DNA of 64,000 nt from Bradyrhizobium sp. 190 (GCF_023073415.1 NZ_JADPJL010000037.1:62001-126000), one strand, 5' to 3'. Positions 50,756 to 60,286 are shown, numbered from the stretch's first letter. The notes: a model not told the origin generated them from the sequence alone. Numbers and translations are program-made.

Positions 50756-51982
50756 ATGCGTTCCGCAACAATAAGAAGCGCCGCCTTTTGGACGGCGCTC
50801 GTGACTTTCGCTGTCACAAACGGCAGTGCACTTGCCCAAAAGAAGTACGATACCGGTGCGACCGATACTGAAATCAGGATCGGTCACATCGTGCCCTACA
50901 GCGGCCCGGCCTCCGCCTATGGCGTCATCGGCAAGACCGAAGAAGCCTATTTCAAGATGGTCAACGAAAATGGCGGCATCAACGGACGCAAGATCAAGTT
51001 CGTTTCCTATGACGACGCCTACAGTCCACCGAAGGCCGTCGAACAGGTGCGCAAACTCGTCGAGAGCGACGAGGTGCTGGTGGTATTCAATCCGCTCGGC
51101 ACGCCGTCCAACAGTGCGATCCAGAAATACCTGAATTCCAAGAAGGTCCCGCAACTGTTCGTCGCCACCGGCGCCACCAAGTGGAACGATCCGAAGCACT
51201 TTCCGTGGACCATCGGATGGCAGCCCAGCTATCAGAGCGAAGCGCTGATCTACGCGAAATACGTGATGAAGGAAAAGCCGGACGCCAAAATCGTCGTGCT
51301 CTACCAGAACGATGATTTCGGCAAGGACTACGTCAAGGGACTCAAGGACGGCTTCGGCGCCAAGGCGTCGATGATCGTCGCCGAGGAAAGCTACGAGATT
51401 TCGGAGCCGACGATCGACAGCCATATCGTCAAGCTCAAGGCCACGGGCGCCGATGTCTTCATCAGCATCACAACGCCAAAGTTCGCGGCCCAGGCGATCA
51501 AGAAGCTAGCCGAGATCGACTGGAAGCCGATGCACATCCTATCCAACGTTTCGATTTCGGTCGGCAGCGTGATCAAGCCGGCGGGATTCGAGAACGCGCA
51601 AGGCATCCTGTCGGCCGCCTACGCCAAGGACGCAGCCGACCCGCAATGGCAAGACGATCCCGGGATGAAGAAGTTTCTCGCCCTGCTCGACAAGTACTAT
51701 CCCGAGGCCGACAGGCTCAACAGCTCGGTGGTCTACGGCTACGGCGCAGCCCAGACCCTGGCCAAGATCCTCGAGATGTGCGGTGACGACCTCACCCGCG
51801 CAAACATCATGAAGCAGGCCGCGAACCTGAAGGACTTCACGCCCGATACGCTGCTGCCAGGCGTCAAGATCAACACGTCGGCCACCGACTTCGCGCCGAT
51901 CGAGCAACTTCAGATGATGCGCTTCAAGGGCGAGAAGTGGGACCTGTTCGGCGACGTCATCAGCGGCGACGCCGGCCATTAA
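50756..51982 (+). CDS. Periplasmic Liv-type solute-binding protein, paralogue 1
   Basis: A 408-residue type I periplasmic binding protein (Peripla_BP_6 group). The signal peptide ends ALAQ, and the mature start is KKYDTGATDTEIRIGHIVPY. It shares with the next two genes long near-identical stretches (SGPASAYGVIGKTEEAYF, FVATGATKWNDPK, YQNDD and FGKDY or YGKDY). It is the most divergent of the three, especially in the signal peptide and second lobe. AGGAGAA precedes the ATG, 17 bases after livM, so it belongs to the liv operon. A terminator at 52031 follows. Confidence 0.9.
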   Translation: MRSATIRSAAFWTALVTFAVTNGSALAQKKYDTGATDTEIRIGHIVPYSGPASAYGVIGKTEEAYFKMVNENGGINGRKIKFVSYDDAYSPPKAVEQVRKLVESDEVLVVFNPLGTPSNSAIQKYLNSKKVPQLFVATGATKWNDPKHFPWTIGWQPSYQSEALIYAKYVMKEKPDAKIVVLYQNDDFGKDYVKGLKDGFGAKASMIVAEESYEISEPTIDSHIVKLKATGADVFISITTPKFAAQAIKKLAEIDWKPMHILSNVSISVGSVIKPAGFENAQGILSAAYAKDAADPQWQDDPGMKKFLALLDKYYPEADRLNSSVVYGYGAAQTLAKILEMCGDDLTRANIMKQAANLKDFTPDTLLPGVKINTSATDFAPIEQLQMMRFKGEKWDLFGDVISGDAGH

Positions 51983-52030
51983 CTAATATTCCGCCGGACG
52001 GTAGTTTCCCGGGGATCAGACTAAATATCG

Positions 52031-52061
52031 CCTCCCGCGACGCAGTCGCGGGGGGCTTTTT
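52031..52061 (+). terminator. Intrinsic terminator after binding-protein paralogue 1
   Basis: CCCGCGAC (52034-52041) pairs with GTCGCGGG (52045-52052) around a three-base loop, with outer pairs extending the stem, followed directly by CTTTTTG. Confidence 0.85.
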
Positions 52062-52163
52062 GTTGCTGGACGCGGCCGAAAGGTATTCAATGTCCCCAAG
52101 AGCCGCCAAGCGCTCCAATCAAAAAGAAGATGACACATCCATCGTGATCCCAGGGAGATCAAA

Positions 52164-53393
52164 ATGTCCGTTATCAATTTGCGACTGGGAGCCTTTGCGG
52201 CTGCCCTCGCACTGCTCGCCGCGACCAGCAGCGGCGCATTGGCACAAAAGAAATACGACACCGGCGCGAGCGATACCGAAATCAAGATCGGCAACATCAT
52301 GCCCTACAGCGGGCCGGCCTCGGCCTACGGCGTGATCGGAAAAACCGAAGAGGCCTATTTCAGGAAGATCAACGCCGAGGGCGGCATCAACGGCCGCAAG
52401 ATCAACTTCGTCAGCTATGACGACGCCTACAGCCCGCCAAAGACAGTGGAGCAGGCGCGCAAGCTGGTGGAGAGCGACGAGGTGTTGCTCGTCTTCAATT
52501 CGCTGGGCACCCCGCCGAACACGGCGATCCAGAAATATATGAACACGAAGAAGGTACCGCAGTTATTCGTCGCCACCGGCGCAACCAAGTGGAACGACCC
52601 CAAGGAATTCCCCTGGACCATGGGCTGGCAGCCCAACTACCAGAGCGAGTCGCAGATCTACGCCAAGTACATTTTGAAGAACAACCCGAACGCCAAGATC
52701 GGCATCCTCTATCAGAACGACGATTACGGTAAGGACTATCTGAAAGGCTTCAAGGACGGACTTGGCGCCAAGGCCGCATCGATGATCGTCCTGGAGGAGA
52801 GTTATGAGGTCTCCCAACCGACGATCGACTCCCACATCGTCAAGCTCAAGTCGTCCGGCGCTGACGTCTTCTTCAACATCACCACACCGAAGTTTGCGGC
52901 GCAGGCGATCAAGAAGAACGCCGAGATCGGCTGGAAGCCGCTGCACTTCCTCAACAACGTTTCGGGCTCGATCGGCAGCGTGATGAAGCCAGCCGGCTTC
53001 GAGAACGGACAGGACATCATCTCGTCGCAATACTTCAAGGATCCGACCGACGCGCAATGGAAGAGTGATGCCGGGATGAAGGCCTGGAACGAGTTCCTGG
53101 ACAAGTATTATCCGGAAGCCAACCGCGCCGACGCGTCGGTAATGTACGCCTACATCGTCGCTCAAGGCCTGGTTCATGTGCTGAAGGCCTGCGGCGACGA
53201 CCTGACCCGCGCTAACGTCATGAAGCAGGCGGCGAGCATCAAGGACCTCGAAGTCGGCGGCCTGCTCCCCGGGGTCAAGGTCAACACCTCGGCGACCGAC
53301 TTTGCTCCGCTATCGCAACTGCAGTTGATCAGGTTCAAGGGCGAAACCTGGGAGCGTTTCGGCGAGATTCTCTCCGGCGACGTCGGCGGCTAG
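52164..53393 (+). CDS. Periplasmic Liv-type solute-binding protein, paralogue 2
   Basis: A 409-residue homologue of its two neighbours. The signal peptide ends SSGALAQ and the mature protein starts KKYDTGASDTEIKIGNIMPY. It is visibly closer to paralogue 3 than to paralogue 1 (for example FLNNVSGSIGSVMKPAGFEN against FLNNVSASIGAVMKPAGFEA). A ribosome site GGGAG precedes the ATG. Flanking terminators at 52031 and 53421 mean it is probably transcribed from its own promoter within 52062-52163. Confidence 0.9.
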   Translation: MSVINLRLGAFAAALALLAATSSGALAQKKYDTGASDTEIKIGNIMPYSGPASAYGVIGKTEEAYFRKINAEGGINGRKINFVSYDDAYSPPKTVEQARKLVESDEVLLVFNSLGTPPNTAIQKYMNTKKVPQLFVATGATKWNDPKEFPWTMGWQPNYQSESQIYAKYILKNNPNAKIGILYQNDDYGKDYLKGFKDGLGAKAASMIVLEESYEVSQPTIDSHIVKLKSSGADVFFNITTPKFAAQAIKKNAEIGWKPLHFLNNVSGSIGSVMKPAGFENGQDIISSQYFKDPTDAQWKSDAGMKAWNEFLDKYYPEANRADASVMYAYIVAQGLVHVLKACGDDLTRANVMKQAASIKDLEVGGLLPGVKVNTSATDFAPLSQLQLIRFKGETWERFGEILSGDVGG

Positions 53394-53420
53394 CACGCCG
53401 AGGCCGTCTACGAAAGAAGC

Positions 53421-53451
53421 AGCCCCTGCGGCCTTGCCGCAGGGGCTTTTT
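53421..53451 (+). terminator. Intrinsic terminator after binding-protein paralogue 2
   Basis: An 11-bp perfect stem GCCCCTGCGGC (53422-53432) / GCCGCAGGGGC (53436-53446) with loop CTT, followed by TTTTTG. Confidence 0.88.
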
Positions 53452-53552
53452 GTTGTGAGGCTTGCGGCAAGATGGTAAGCAAATTGCCGTAAAAAGAGCT
53501 TCATTCAAGGGGCCCGACGGTTAACATTATTAAATGAAAAGGGAGAGACGTA

Positions 53553-54779
53553 ATGTCCGCAATCAAAAAACTGGCGGTTCTATCCGCGGCGTTTGGACTA
53601 CTCGCCGCATCGTCGAGCAGCGTGCTCGCACAGAAGAAATACGATTCCGGCGCGAGCGATACCGAAATCAAGATCGGCAACATCATGCCCTACAGCGGAC
53701 CGGCTTCCGCCTATGGTGTGATCGGCAAAACCGAGGAAGCCTACTTCAAGAAGATCAACGCCGAGGGCGGCATCAACGGCCGCAAGATCAACTTCATCAG
53801 CTATGACGACGCCTACAGCCCGCCGAAGACCGTGGAACAGGCGCGCAAGCTGGTCGAGAGCGATGAAGTCCTGCTCGTCTTCAACCCGCTCGGCACGCCG
53901 CCGAACACGGCGATCCAGAAGTACCTCAACAGCAAGAAGGTGCCGCAACTGTTCGTCGCGACCGGCGCCACCAAGTGGAACGATCCGAAAACCTTCCCGT
54001 GGACGATGGGCTGGCAGCCCAACTACCAGAGCGAAACCATCATCTACGCCAAGTACATCCTGAAGAATTTTCCGAATGCCAAGATCGGCGTGCTCTACCA
54101 GAACGACGACTACGGCAAGGACTATCTGAAGGGCTTCAAGGACGGACTCGGTGCGAAGGCCGCCTCGATGATCGTCATGGAAGAGAGCTACGAAGTATCC
54201 GAGCCGACGATTGACTCCCACATCGTCAAGCTGAAGGCGACCGGCGCCGACGTGTTCATCAACATCACCACGCCGAAATTCGCGGCGCAGGCGATCAAGA
54301 AAAACGCCGAGATCGGCTGGAAACCCACGCACTTCCTCAACAATGTCTCGGCCTCGATTGGCGCCGTCATGAAGCCCGCCGGTTTCGAAGCCAGCCAGGG
54401 CATCATCTCCTCCGCCTACCTCAAGGACACGTCCGACCCGCAGTGGAAGGACGATGCCGGCATGAAGGCGTTCGACGAGTTCCTGACGAAGTACTTCCCG
54501 GAAGGCAACCGCATCGACGGATCGGTGATGTTCGGTTACACCGTCGCGCAGGGACTTGTTCACGTGTTGAAGGCATGCGGCGACAACCTGACGCGCGAAA
54601 ACGTTATGAAGCAGGCTGCCAACATCAAGGAGCTTCAGCTCGGTGGCCTGTTGCCGGGCATCAAGGTCAACACCTCGCCGACCGACTTCGCGCCGATCTC
54701 GCAGGTCCAGCTGCAGCGGTTCAAGGGCGAAGCCTGGGAGTTGTTCGGCGAGATCATGAGCGGCGACGTCGGCGGCTAG
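53553..54779 (+). CDS. Periplasmic Liv-type solute-binding protein, paralogue 3
   Basis: A 408-residue protein. The signal peptide (AVLSAAFGLLAASSSSVLAQ) precedes mature KKYDSGASDTEIKIGNIMPY. It is extremely similar to paralogue 2 across both lobes, with differences grouped near the C-terminal half (QGIISSAYLKDTSDPQWKDD). AGGGAGAG lies before the ATG. The 102-base leader and terminators on both sides again suggest independent transcription. It is likely a recent duplicate. Confidence 0.9.
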   Translation: MSAIKKLAVLSAAFGLLAASSSSVLAQKKYDSGASDTEIKIGNIMPYSGPASAYGVIGKTEEAYFKKINAEGGINGRKINFISYDDAYSPPKTVEQARKLVESDEVLLVFNPLGTPPNTAIQKYLNSKKVPQLFVATGATKWNDPKTFPWTMGWQPNYQSETIIYAKYILKNFPNAKIGVLYQNDDYGKDYLKGFKDGLGAKAASMIVMEESYEVSEPTIDSHIVKLKATGADVFINITTPKFAAQAIKKNAEIGWKPTHFLNNVSASIGAVMKPAGFEASQGIISSAYLKDTSDPQWKDDAGMKAFDEFLTKYFPEGNRIDGSVMFGYTVAQGLVHVLKACGDNLTRENVMKQAANIKELQLGGLLPGIKVNTSPTDFAPISQVQLQRFKGEAWELFGEIMSGDVGG

Positions 54780-54820
54780 TCATTTCGAGTTCTGATCGGC
54801 CCATTTGCGGGCCTGAGGCA

Positions 54821-54850
54821 CCCCCGCGGCTCGCCGCGGGGGTTTTCTTT
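54821..54850 (+). terminator. Intrinsic terminator after binding-protein paralogue 3
   Basis: A 10-bp perfect stem CCCCCGCGGC (54821-54830) / GCCGCGGGGG (54833-54842) with a very short loop, followed by TTTTCTTTT. A smaller hairpin GGCCC/GGGCC lies just upstream (54798-54813). Confidence 0.85.
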
Positions 54851-54906
54851 TGGAGCGATTGGATGGATAACCAGACCCCCGTCCCGCTGCAGCCCCGTTG
54901 TAGACC

Positions 54907-56196
54907 ATGACCGACCGGCGTCCCCTTTTGCGTGCGATCTTCGACGCGGCCGTTGCGGCCGCGCATCCCGACGTCGTGCTCTCGGCGCATCTGCGCCCGG
55001 CGCCGAAGGGTAAGGTGATCTGCCTCGCCGCCGGCAAGGGCGCGGCGGCGATGGCCGCCGCAGCCGAGCGGCATTACCTCGATACGCTGGGGCTCGATCC
55101 CGTGCGACTGACCGGCCTGGCCACCACGCGGCACGGACACGGCGTGCCGACGCGGCGGATCAGGGTCGTCGAGGCCGGCCACCCGGTGCCCGACGAAGCC
55201 GGGCTGAAAGCCGCCGATGAAACGCTGCGCCTCGCCGCTGAGGCAACCGCTGACGATCTGTTGCTGGTGCTGCTGTCCGGCGGCGGCTCCGCGAACTGGA
55301 TCGCACCGGCCGACGGCGTTTCGTTCGTACAGAAGCAGCAGGTGAACCGCGCATTGTTGCGCTCGGGTGCGCCGATCGGCGAGATGAATATCGTCCGCAA
55401 ACATCTGTCGCGGATCAAGGGCGGACGGCTGGCCCGCGCCGGACAGCGCGCCGCCGAGATCGTTACGCTCGCAATCTCCGACGTGCCGCATGACGATCCG
55501 TCCGCGATTGCATCAGGACCGACGGTGCCGGATCCGAGCACGCTGGCGGACGCCCGCGCGCTGGTGGCGCGGTATAATCTCACGGTGGACGATGCCGTCA
55601 GGCGCGCGCTCGAGGATCCCGCGAACGAGAGTTGCAAGCCCGGCGATGGCGCGTTTGCTCGCGCGCAATTCGAGATGATTGCGAAGCCGAAGGCGTCGCT
55701 CGACGCGGCCATCAAGGTCGCAAAGGACGCCGGCTATGAGGTCATAGGCCTCGGCGCCGATCTCGAAGGCGAGGCGCGCGATGTTGCGGCCGATCATGCG
55801 CGCCTGGCGCTGAAAGCACGCAGCGAAGGCAAACGCATCGCGATCCTTTCGGGCGGCGAACTCACGGTGACCGTGCGCGGCAATGGCCGTGGCGGCCCCA
55901 ACCAGGAATATGCGCTGGCGCTGGCGGATCTTCTGAAGGACACTTCAGGCATTGTGGCGCTGGCCGCGGACACCGACGGCGCCGACGGCGGCGCCGGCAG
56001 CGCGACCGATCCGGCCGGCGCCGTGGTCGATCAGACGACGTTTGCGAAGATGAAGTCGCTCGGCCTCTCACCCGCGGCCTATCTCGCCAACAACGATGCC
56101 ACCGCGTTCTTTGCAGCCACCGGCGATCTGCTGCTGACCGGCCCGACGCTCACCAACGTCAATGACGTCAGGGTGATCCTGGTGGACCCCGCCTAG
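54907..56196 (+). CDS. Glycerate 2-kinase (DUF4147/MOFRL; TtuD/GckA type)
   Basis: A 429-residue glycerate kinase of the class once called hydroxypyruvate reductase TtuD. Motifs are LAAGKGAAAMAAAAE near the start, LVLLSGGGSANWIAPADGVS, MNIVRKHLSRIKGGRLARA, and in the C-terminal MOFRL domain RGNGRGGPNQEYALALADLL and ATDGADGGAGSATD-like residues seen as ADTDGADGGAGSATDPAGA. It converts D-glycerate to 2-phosphoglycerate. It follows the terminator of the third binding-protein gene and has no evident operon partner. Confidence 0.9.
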   Translation: MTDRRPLLRAIFDAAVAAAHPDVVLSAHLRPAPKGKVICLAAGKGAAAMAAAAERHYLDTLGLDPVRLTGLATTRHGHGVPTRRIRVVEAGHPVPDEAGLKAADETLRLAAEATADDLLLVLLSGGGSANWIAPADGVSFVQKQQVNRALLRSGAPIGEMNIVRKHLSRIKGGRLARAGQRAAEIVTLAISDVPHDDPSAIASGPTVPDPSTLADARALVARYNLTVDDAVRRALEDPANESCKPGDGAFARAQFEMIAKPKASLDAAIKVAKDAGYEVIGLGADLEGEARDVAADHARLALKARSEGKRIAILSGGELTVTVRGNGRGGPNQEYALALADLLKDTSGIVALAADTDGADGGAGSATDPAGAVVDQTTFAKMKSLGLSPAAYLANNDATAFFAATGDLLLTGPTLTNVNDVRVILVDPA

Positions 56197-56377
56197 GTTT
56201 TCCGCGCGGCTGCCAGCATCCTGTACGTGCCAAAACGACGTTAACGCGCTGTTGAGCAAGTTGCGAAGAACCGGCGCGCATTGTCCATCTCGAAGGCGCG
56301 AATTCACCAGCTTGGGCTTCTAATGGCCGCGCTCCTGGAGGGAGGAGAGCCGCCGATAGCGGCTGGGGAAACGCTAT

Positions 56378-58525
56378 ATGACGGATTACGGCCAGATAAC
56401 CGCCCCGCGGTCAGCGCCCTTGAGTGCGCGGCTCGAGGAGGCGATCAACCATTTATCGCTCGGGATCGTCATTTTCGACGAGAAACGCGAAGTCGTTTTC
56501 TGCAACGCCCGTTACAGGGACATGTACGGGCTGTCGCCTGAACAGGTGAAGCCGGGCACACCGACCAGTGAACTGATCCGGCATCGGCTGGATCTCGGCC
56601 TGAAGGTGCCGGTCGCGCCCGATGATTACATCCGTGCGCGCGTCGGCCATGACATCGCACTCGACACCACGGTGCAGGAATTCACTGACGGCCGGATCAT
56701 CGCCTACACCGTCTATCCGATACCCGGCGGCGGCGGGATGGCGACCCATGAGGACATCACCGAGCGCGAAGAGCTCAATGCCCGGCTGAAGAAACAATAC
56801 GAACTCGGCAGGGAGCAGGAAGAGACGCTGCGCGTCAGGAACTTCCAGTTCGACACCGCGATCAACAACATGTCGCAGGGGCTGTGCTTCTTCGATTCCG
56901 ACCACCGCCTGATCGTCTGCAACGATCGCTTTGTCGAGATGTACGATATCGCGCCCGAGCGCGTCAGCCCCGGCATGTCGCTGATCGAGATCGTCGACCT
57001 GCGCTTCGAAGCCGGCAGCTTTCCCGCCATGACGCGGGACGAGTATCTGCGCTGGCGCACCAATGTGGCGGTTTCCAACGAGGCAAAGGACAGCATCGTC
57101 GAATTGATGAACGGGCGCACCTTCAAGATCCGTCACCGGCCGATGCCCGGCGGCGGCTGGGTCGCGACACATGAGGACATCACCGAGCAGCGCCAGTCCG
57201 AGGTCAAGATCGAATACATGGCGCACCACGATGCGCTGACCGATTTGCCCAACCGGGTGCTGTTGAACGATCGGCTCGAATACGCGCTGGGCAGGATTCA
57301 GCACGACGAAATGGTAGCCGTCCATCATCTCGACCTCGATCAGTTCAAGGCCGTGAACGATACGTTCGGCCATCCCTGCGGCGACAAGCTGCTCAAGATC
57401 GTCGCCGAACGGCTGCGCGGGCTCGTTGGCGAGGCCGATACGATCGCGCGGATGGGCGGCGATGAATTCGTGATCGTGCAGGCCACGATCGCGGACCCCG
57501 CCGACGCCACTTCGCTGGCGCAGGCCGTCATCGACGCGCTGAGCGAGCCCTATGACATCGATGGCCAACAGGCCGTGATCGGCGTCAGCATCGGCATTTC
57601 GGTCGGTCCGGGCGACGGATCGGATCCCGATAAATTGTTGCGCAACGCCGACCTCGCACTCTATCGCGCCAAGAGCGACGGCCGCGGCACGTTCCGCTTC
57701 TTCGAGCCCGCGATGGACCTGCAGATGCAGACCCGCCGCGTCATGGAGCAGGACCTGCGCAAGGCGCTGCCGGCAGGCGAGTTCGAGCTGCATTACCAGC
57801 CGGTTGTCAACCTGGCGAGCAAGGAAATCAGCGGCTTTGAAGCCTTGATACGCTGGAATCATCCGTCCAAGGGGTTGATCTCGCCGGCCAACTTCATCCC
57901 GCTGGCCGAAGAGATCGGCTTCATCGTCCCGATGGGCGAGTGGGTCATCCGGCAGGCTTGCGCCACCGCGGCGCAATGGCCCGACAACCTTCATGTCGCC
58001 GTCAATATTTCAGCGATCCAGTTTCGCAGTCCTGGCCTGATGCAGGTGATCATCGGCGCGCTCGCGGCTTCCGGCCTCGAGGCCACGCGGCTGGAAATCG
58101 AAATCACCGAGAGCGTGTTGCTCCACAACAAGGAGGCGACGCTTGCGGTGCTGCATCAGTTGCGGGCGCTCGGAATCCGGATCGCGATGGACGATTTCGG
58201 CACCGGATATTCGTCGCTGACGTACTTGCAGAGCTTTCCGTTCGACAAGATCAAGATCGATCGCTCGTTCGTCAAGAACATCAACGAGGATTCGAGCTCG
58301 CTCACCATCGTGCGGGCGGTTGCCGCGCTCGCCAATGGAATGGGCATGACGGCCACCGCCGAGGGCGTGGAAACCGCGGAGCAGCTCCACAGCATTGCTT
58401 CCGAAGGATGCACCGAGATGCAGGGCTTCCTGTTCAGTAAGCCGCTTCCCGCCGCCGAGATCGAGCGGCAATTCCTGTCGGGACGCGGGCCGCGAGACGT
58501 TCAAGGCCGCATCGTCGCGGCCTGA
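56378..58525 (+). CDS. PAS-PAS-GGDEF-EAL protein (cyclic di-GMP turnover)
   Basis: A 715-residue soluble signalling protein. Two PAS domains (about 15-125 and 150-275, each ending in MPGGGWVATHEDIT-like sequence) lead into a GGDEF domain with intact GGDEF at 360-364 and an EAL domain with EAL at 488-490, plus EITESVLL and AMDDFGTGYSSLTYLQSFPF. Both active sites look complete, so it may make or degrade c-di-GMP. The inhibitory RxxD I-site five residues before GGDEF reads GEAD, so product feedback there is probably lost. No membrane segment is seen; PAS ligands are unknown. It ends nine bases before the convergent marR. Confidence 0.92.
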   Translation: MTDYGQITAPRSAPLSARLEEAINHLSLGIVIFDEKREVVFCNARYRDMYGLSPEQVKPGTPTSELIRHRLDLGLKVPVAPDDYIRARVGHDIALDTTVQEFTDGRIIAYTVYPIPGGGGMATHEDITEREELNARLKKQYELGREQEETLRVRNFQFDTAINNMSQGLCFFDSDHRLIVCNDRFVEMYDIAPERVSPGMSLIEIVDLRFEAGSFPAMTRDEYLRWRTNVAVSNEAKDSIVELMNGRTFKIRHRPMPGGGWVATHEDITEQRQSEVKIEYMAHHDALTDLPNRVLLNDRLEYALGRIQHDEMVAVHHLDLDQFKAVNDTFGHPCGDKLLKIVAERLRGLVGEADTIARMGGDEFVIVQATIADPADATSLAQAVIDALSEPYDIDGQQAVIGVSIGISVGPGDGSDPDKLLRNADLALYRAKSDGRGTFRFFEPAMDLQMQTRRVMEQDLRKALPAGEFELHYQPVVNLASKEISGFEALIRWNHPSKGLISPANFIPLAEEIGFIVPMGEWVIRQACATAAQWPDNLHVAVNISAIQFRSPGLMQVIIGALAASGLEATRLEIEITESVLLHNKEATLAVLHQLRALGIRIAMDDFGTGYSSLTYLQSFPFDKIKIDRSFVKNINEDSSSLTIVRAVAALANGMGMTATAEGVETAEQLHSIASEGCTEMQGFLFSKPLPAAEIERQFLSGRGPRDVQGRIVAA

Positions 58526-58534
58526 TCGCGCCCC

Positions 58535-59065
58535 TCAGAATTCCGCCGCGATCTTCGACAGCATTTCGAGCAGCGCGACCCGGTTGGCCGGGCCCAGCAG
58601 TTCGTTGAGCCGTGCCTCGTGCTTGCTGGCAACGAGCTTCTTGGCGCGCGCCAGCACCGCCCTTCCCTTGTCGGTCAGAACCAGGATGTGCGAGCGGCGG
58701 TCGTTGGTCGAGCGCATCCGGGTGCACAGGCCGCGGCTCTCCAGCGCATCCAGCATCGAGACGAAATTCGGCCTGAGGATGCCGAGCGTGTTGGCAATTT
58801 CGGTCTGGTTGCGTCCGGGGTTGCGATCGAGCAGCAGCAGCACCGAGAATTGCGCCGGCGTCAGTTGCAGCGGCGCGACGCAGCGCAGGAAGTCCTCGAA
58901 TACCTTGAGCTGTGCACGCTTGAGCGAATAGCCAAGCAGTTCGGCCAATTCGCCCAGCTGCAGCCCGGCATTGTCAGCGGCGCCGCCCACAACGCCGCCC
59001 GCAATTTCCTTGCCGTTGCTGCGCGGCGGCTTGACGGCATCGGTCGCTGCCTTGGAAACTGTCAT
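58535..59065 (-). CDS. MarR family transcriptional regulator
   Basis: A 176-residue winged-helix regulator with the MarR core LTPAQFSVLLLLDRNPGRNQ, TEIANTLGILRPNFVSMLDALESRGL and the wing RMRSTNDRRSHILVLTDKGR. A 35-residue N-terminal extension is poorly conserved. It is divergent from a Liv-type transporter operon, and a perfect AT-rich inverted repeat lies between them, so local control of uptake of an aromatic or other carboxylic acid is plausible (inference). Confidence 0.92.
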   Translation of the reverse strand: MTVSKAATDAVKPPRSNGKEIAGGVVGGAADNAGLQLGELAELLGYSLKRAQLKVFEDFLRCVAPLQLTPAQFSVLLLLDRNPGRNQTEIANTLGILRPNFVSMLDALESRGLCTRMRSTNDRRSHILVLTDKGRAVLARAKKLVASKHEARLNELLGPANRVALLEMLSKIAAEF

Positions 59066-59120
59066 GGCGTGAGGCTCGCACCCGAAAAAGGACTTGGCCG
59101 GCGGCCGGGCCCTTGATGTT

Positions 59121-59154
59121 ATATTTGATAATTGTTATTGAATATATCAAATAT
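59121..59154. promoter_or_regulatory. Perfect 10-bp inverted repeat in the marR/liv promoter; probable MarR operator
   Basis: ATATTTGATA (59121-59130) and TATCAAATAT (59145-59154) are exact complements separated by 14 bases, so their centres are about two helical turns apart. The region is strikingly AT-rich against a GC-rich background and lies 56 bases before marR and 86 bases before the permease start. Confidence 0.72.
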
Positions 59155-59240
59155 CGGCGGCTTTCAACTGCCGAGATATGGGACGGCCGGCGGACCACGA
59201 AAGGTCAGGACCGGCGACGCTTTTAGGGGGAGCGCCAGTC

Positions 59241-60281
59241 TTGAACACGACGATCATGCTGTTCCTGCTGCAGGACGGCATCACCAACGGCGCGATCTAT
59301 GCGCTGCTCGGGCTTGCGCTGGTGCTGGTGTTTGCCGTCACGCGCGTCATCCTGATCCCGCAGGGCGAATTCGTCACCTTCGGCGCGCTGAGCTATGCCG
59401 TGCTGGCGACCGGCAAGGTGCCGGGCACTGCGTGGCTCGCCATGGCGATGGGCCTGGTCGCCTTCGCGCTCGATCTGTTTGACGCGCGGCGATCGCTGCG
59501 GCTCAAGAAGATCTTGCGCTCCCTTGCCCTCAACATCGTCCTGCCGGCTGCCATCGTGGCTCTAACCTACGGGTTCGCCAGCCCCAAGACTCCTATCGCG
59601 GTCAACATCGCGCTGTCGCTGCTGATCGTCGCGGCGATCGGACTGTTCCTCTACCGCATCGCGTTCCAGCCGATCGCGCATACCTCGGTGCTGGTGCTGC
59701 TGATCGCCTCCGTCGGCTGCCATCTCGCTTTGCAGGGCTTAGGCCTGGTGTTCTTCGGCGCCGAAGGCCTGCGCGGCCCGGCGCTGTCCAACACCGCATT
59801 GACGATCGGTCCGTTGCGCTTCACCGGCCAGAGCCTTGCGGTCTACGGGCTGACGATTGCCTTCATCATAGCGCTGTGGCTGTTCTTCGGCTTCACGCTG
59901 ATGGGCAAGGCACTGCGCGCCACCGCCGTCAACCGGCTCGGCGCCCGCCTCGTCGGCATTCGCACCACGCTGTCGGGACAGATCGCCTTCCTGCTGGCGT
60001 CCCTGATCGGCGCCATTTCCGGCATCCTGATCGTGCCGATCACCACGCTCTATTACGACACCGGTTTCCTGATCGGCCTGAAAGGCTTCATTGCTGCAAT
60101 CATCGGCGGGCTGGTGAGCTATCCGCTGACGGCGGTGGCGGCCTTGATCGTCGGCAGCGTCGAGGCCTTTTCCTCTTTCTACGCCAGCAATTTCAAGGAG
60201 GTCATCGTCTTTACGCTGATCCTTCCCGTGCTGGTGCTGCGTTCGCTCGCAGCGCCCGCGGTCGAGGAAGAGAAGGACTGA
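59241..60281 (+). CDS. Liv-type ABC transporter permease, second system (LivH)
   Basis: A 346-residue permease. After the proposed TTG start at 59241 (AGGGGGAG eight bases before) it reads LNTTIMLFLLQDGITNGAIY and ALLGLALVLVFAVTRVILIP, as in LivH. It is longer than typical LivH because of an insert around residues 75-105 (DLFDARRSLRLKKILRSLAL) after the third helix. ATG codons further in are less well placed. Five bases separate it from the fused permease-ATPase gene. Confidence 0.88.
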   Translation: MNTTIMLFLLQDGITNGAIYALLGLALVLVFAVTRVILIPQGEFVTFGALSYAVLATGKVPGTAWLAMAMGLVAFALDLFDARRSLRLKKILRSLALNIVLPAAIVALTYGFASPKTPIAVNIALSLLIVAAIGLFLYRIAFQPIAHTSVLVLLIASVGCHLALQGLGLVFFGAEGLRGPALSNTALTIGPLRFTGQSLAVYGLTIAFIIALWLFFGFTLMGKALRATAVNRLGARLVGIRTTLSGQIAFLLASLIGAISGILIVPITTLYYDTGFLIGLKGFIAAIIGGLVSYPLTAVAALIVGSVEAFSSFYASNFKEVIVFTLILPVLVLRSLAAPAVEEEKD

Positions 60282-60286
60282 CGGCA

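Noticed and set aside
59876..60286. N-terminal extension of the LivM-LivG fusion overlapping livH
   Set aside because: The extension is out-of-frame livH sequence; the protein starts naturally at ATG 60287 with a hydrophobic helix.
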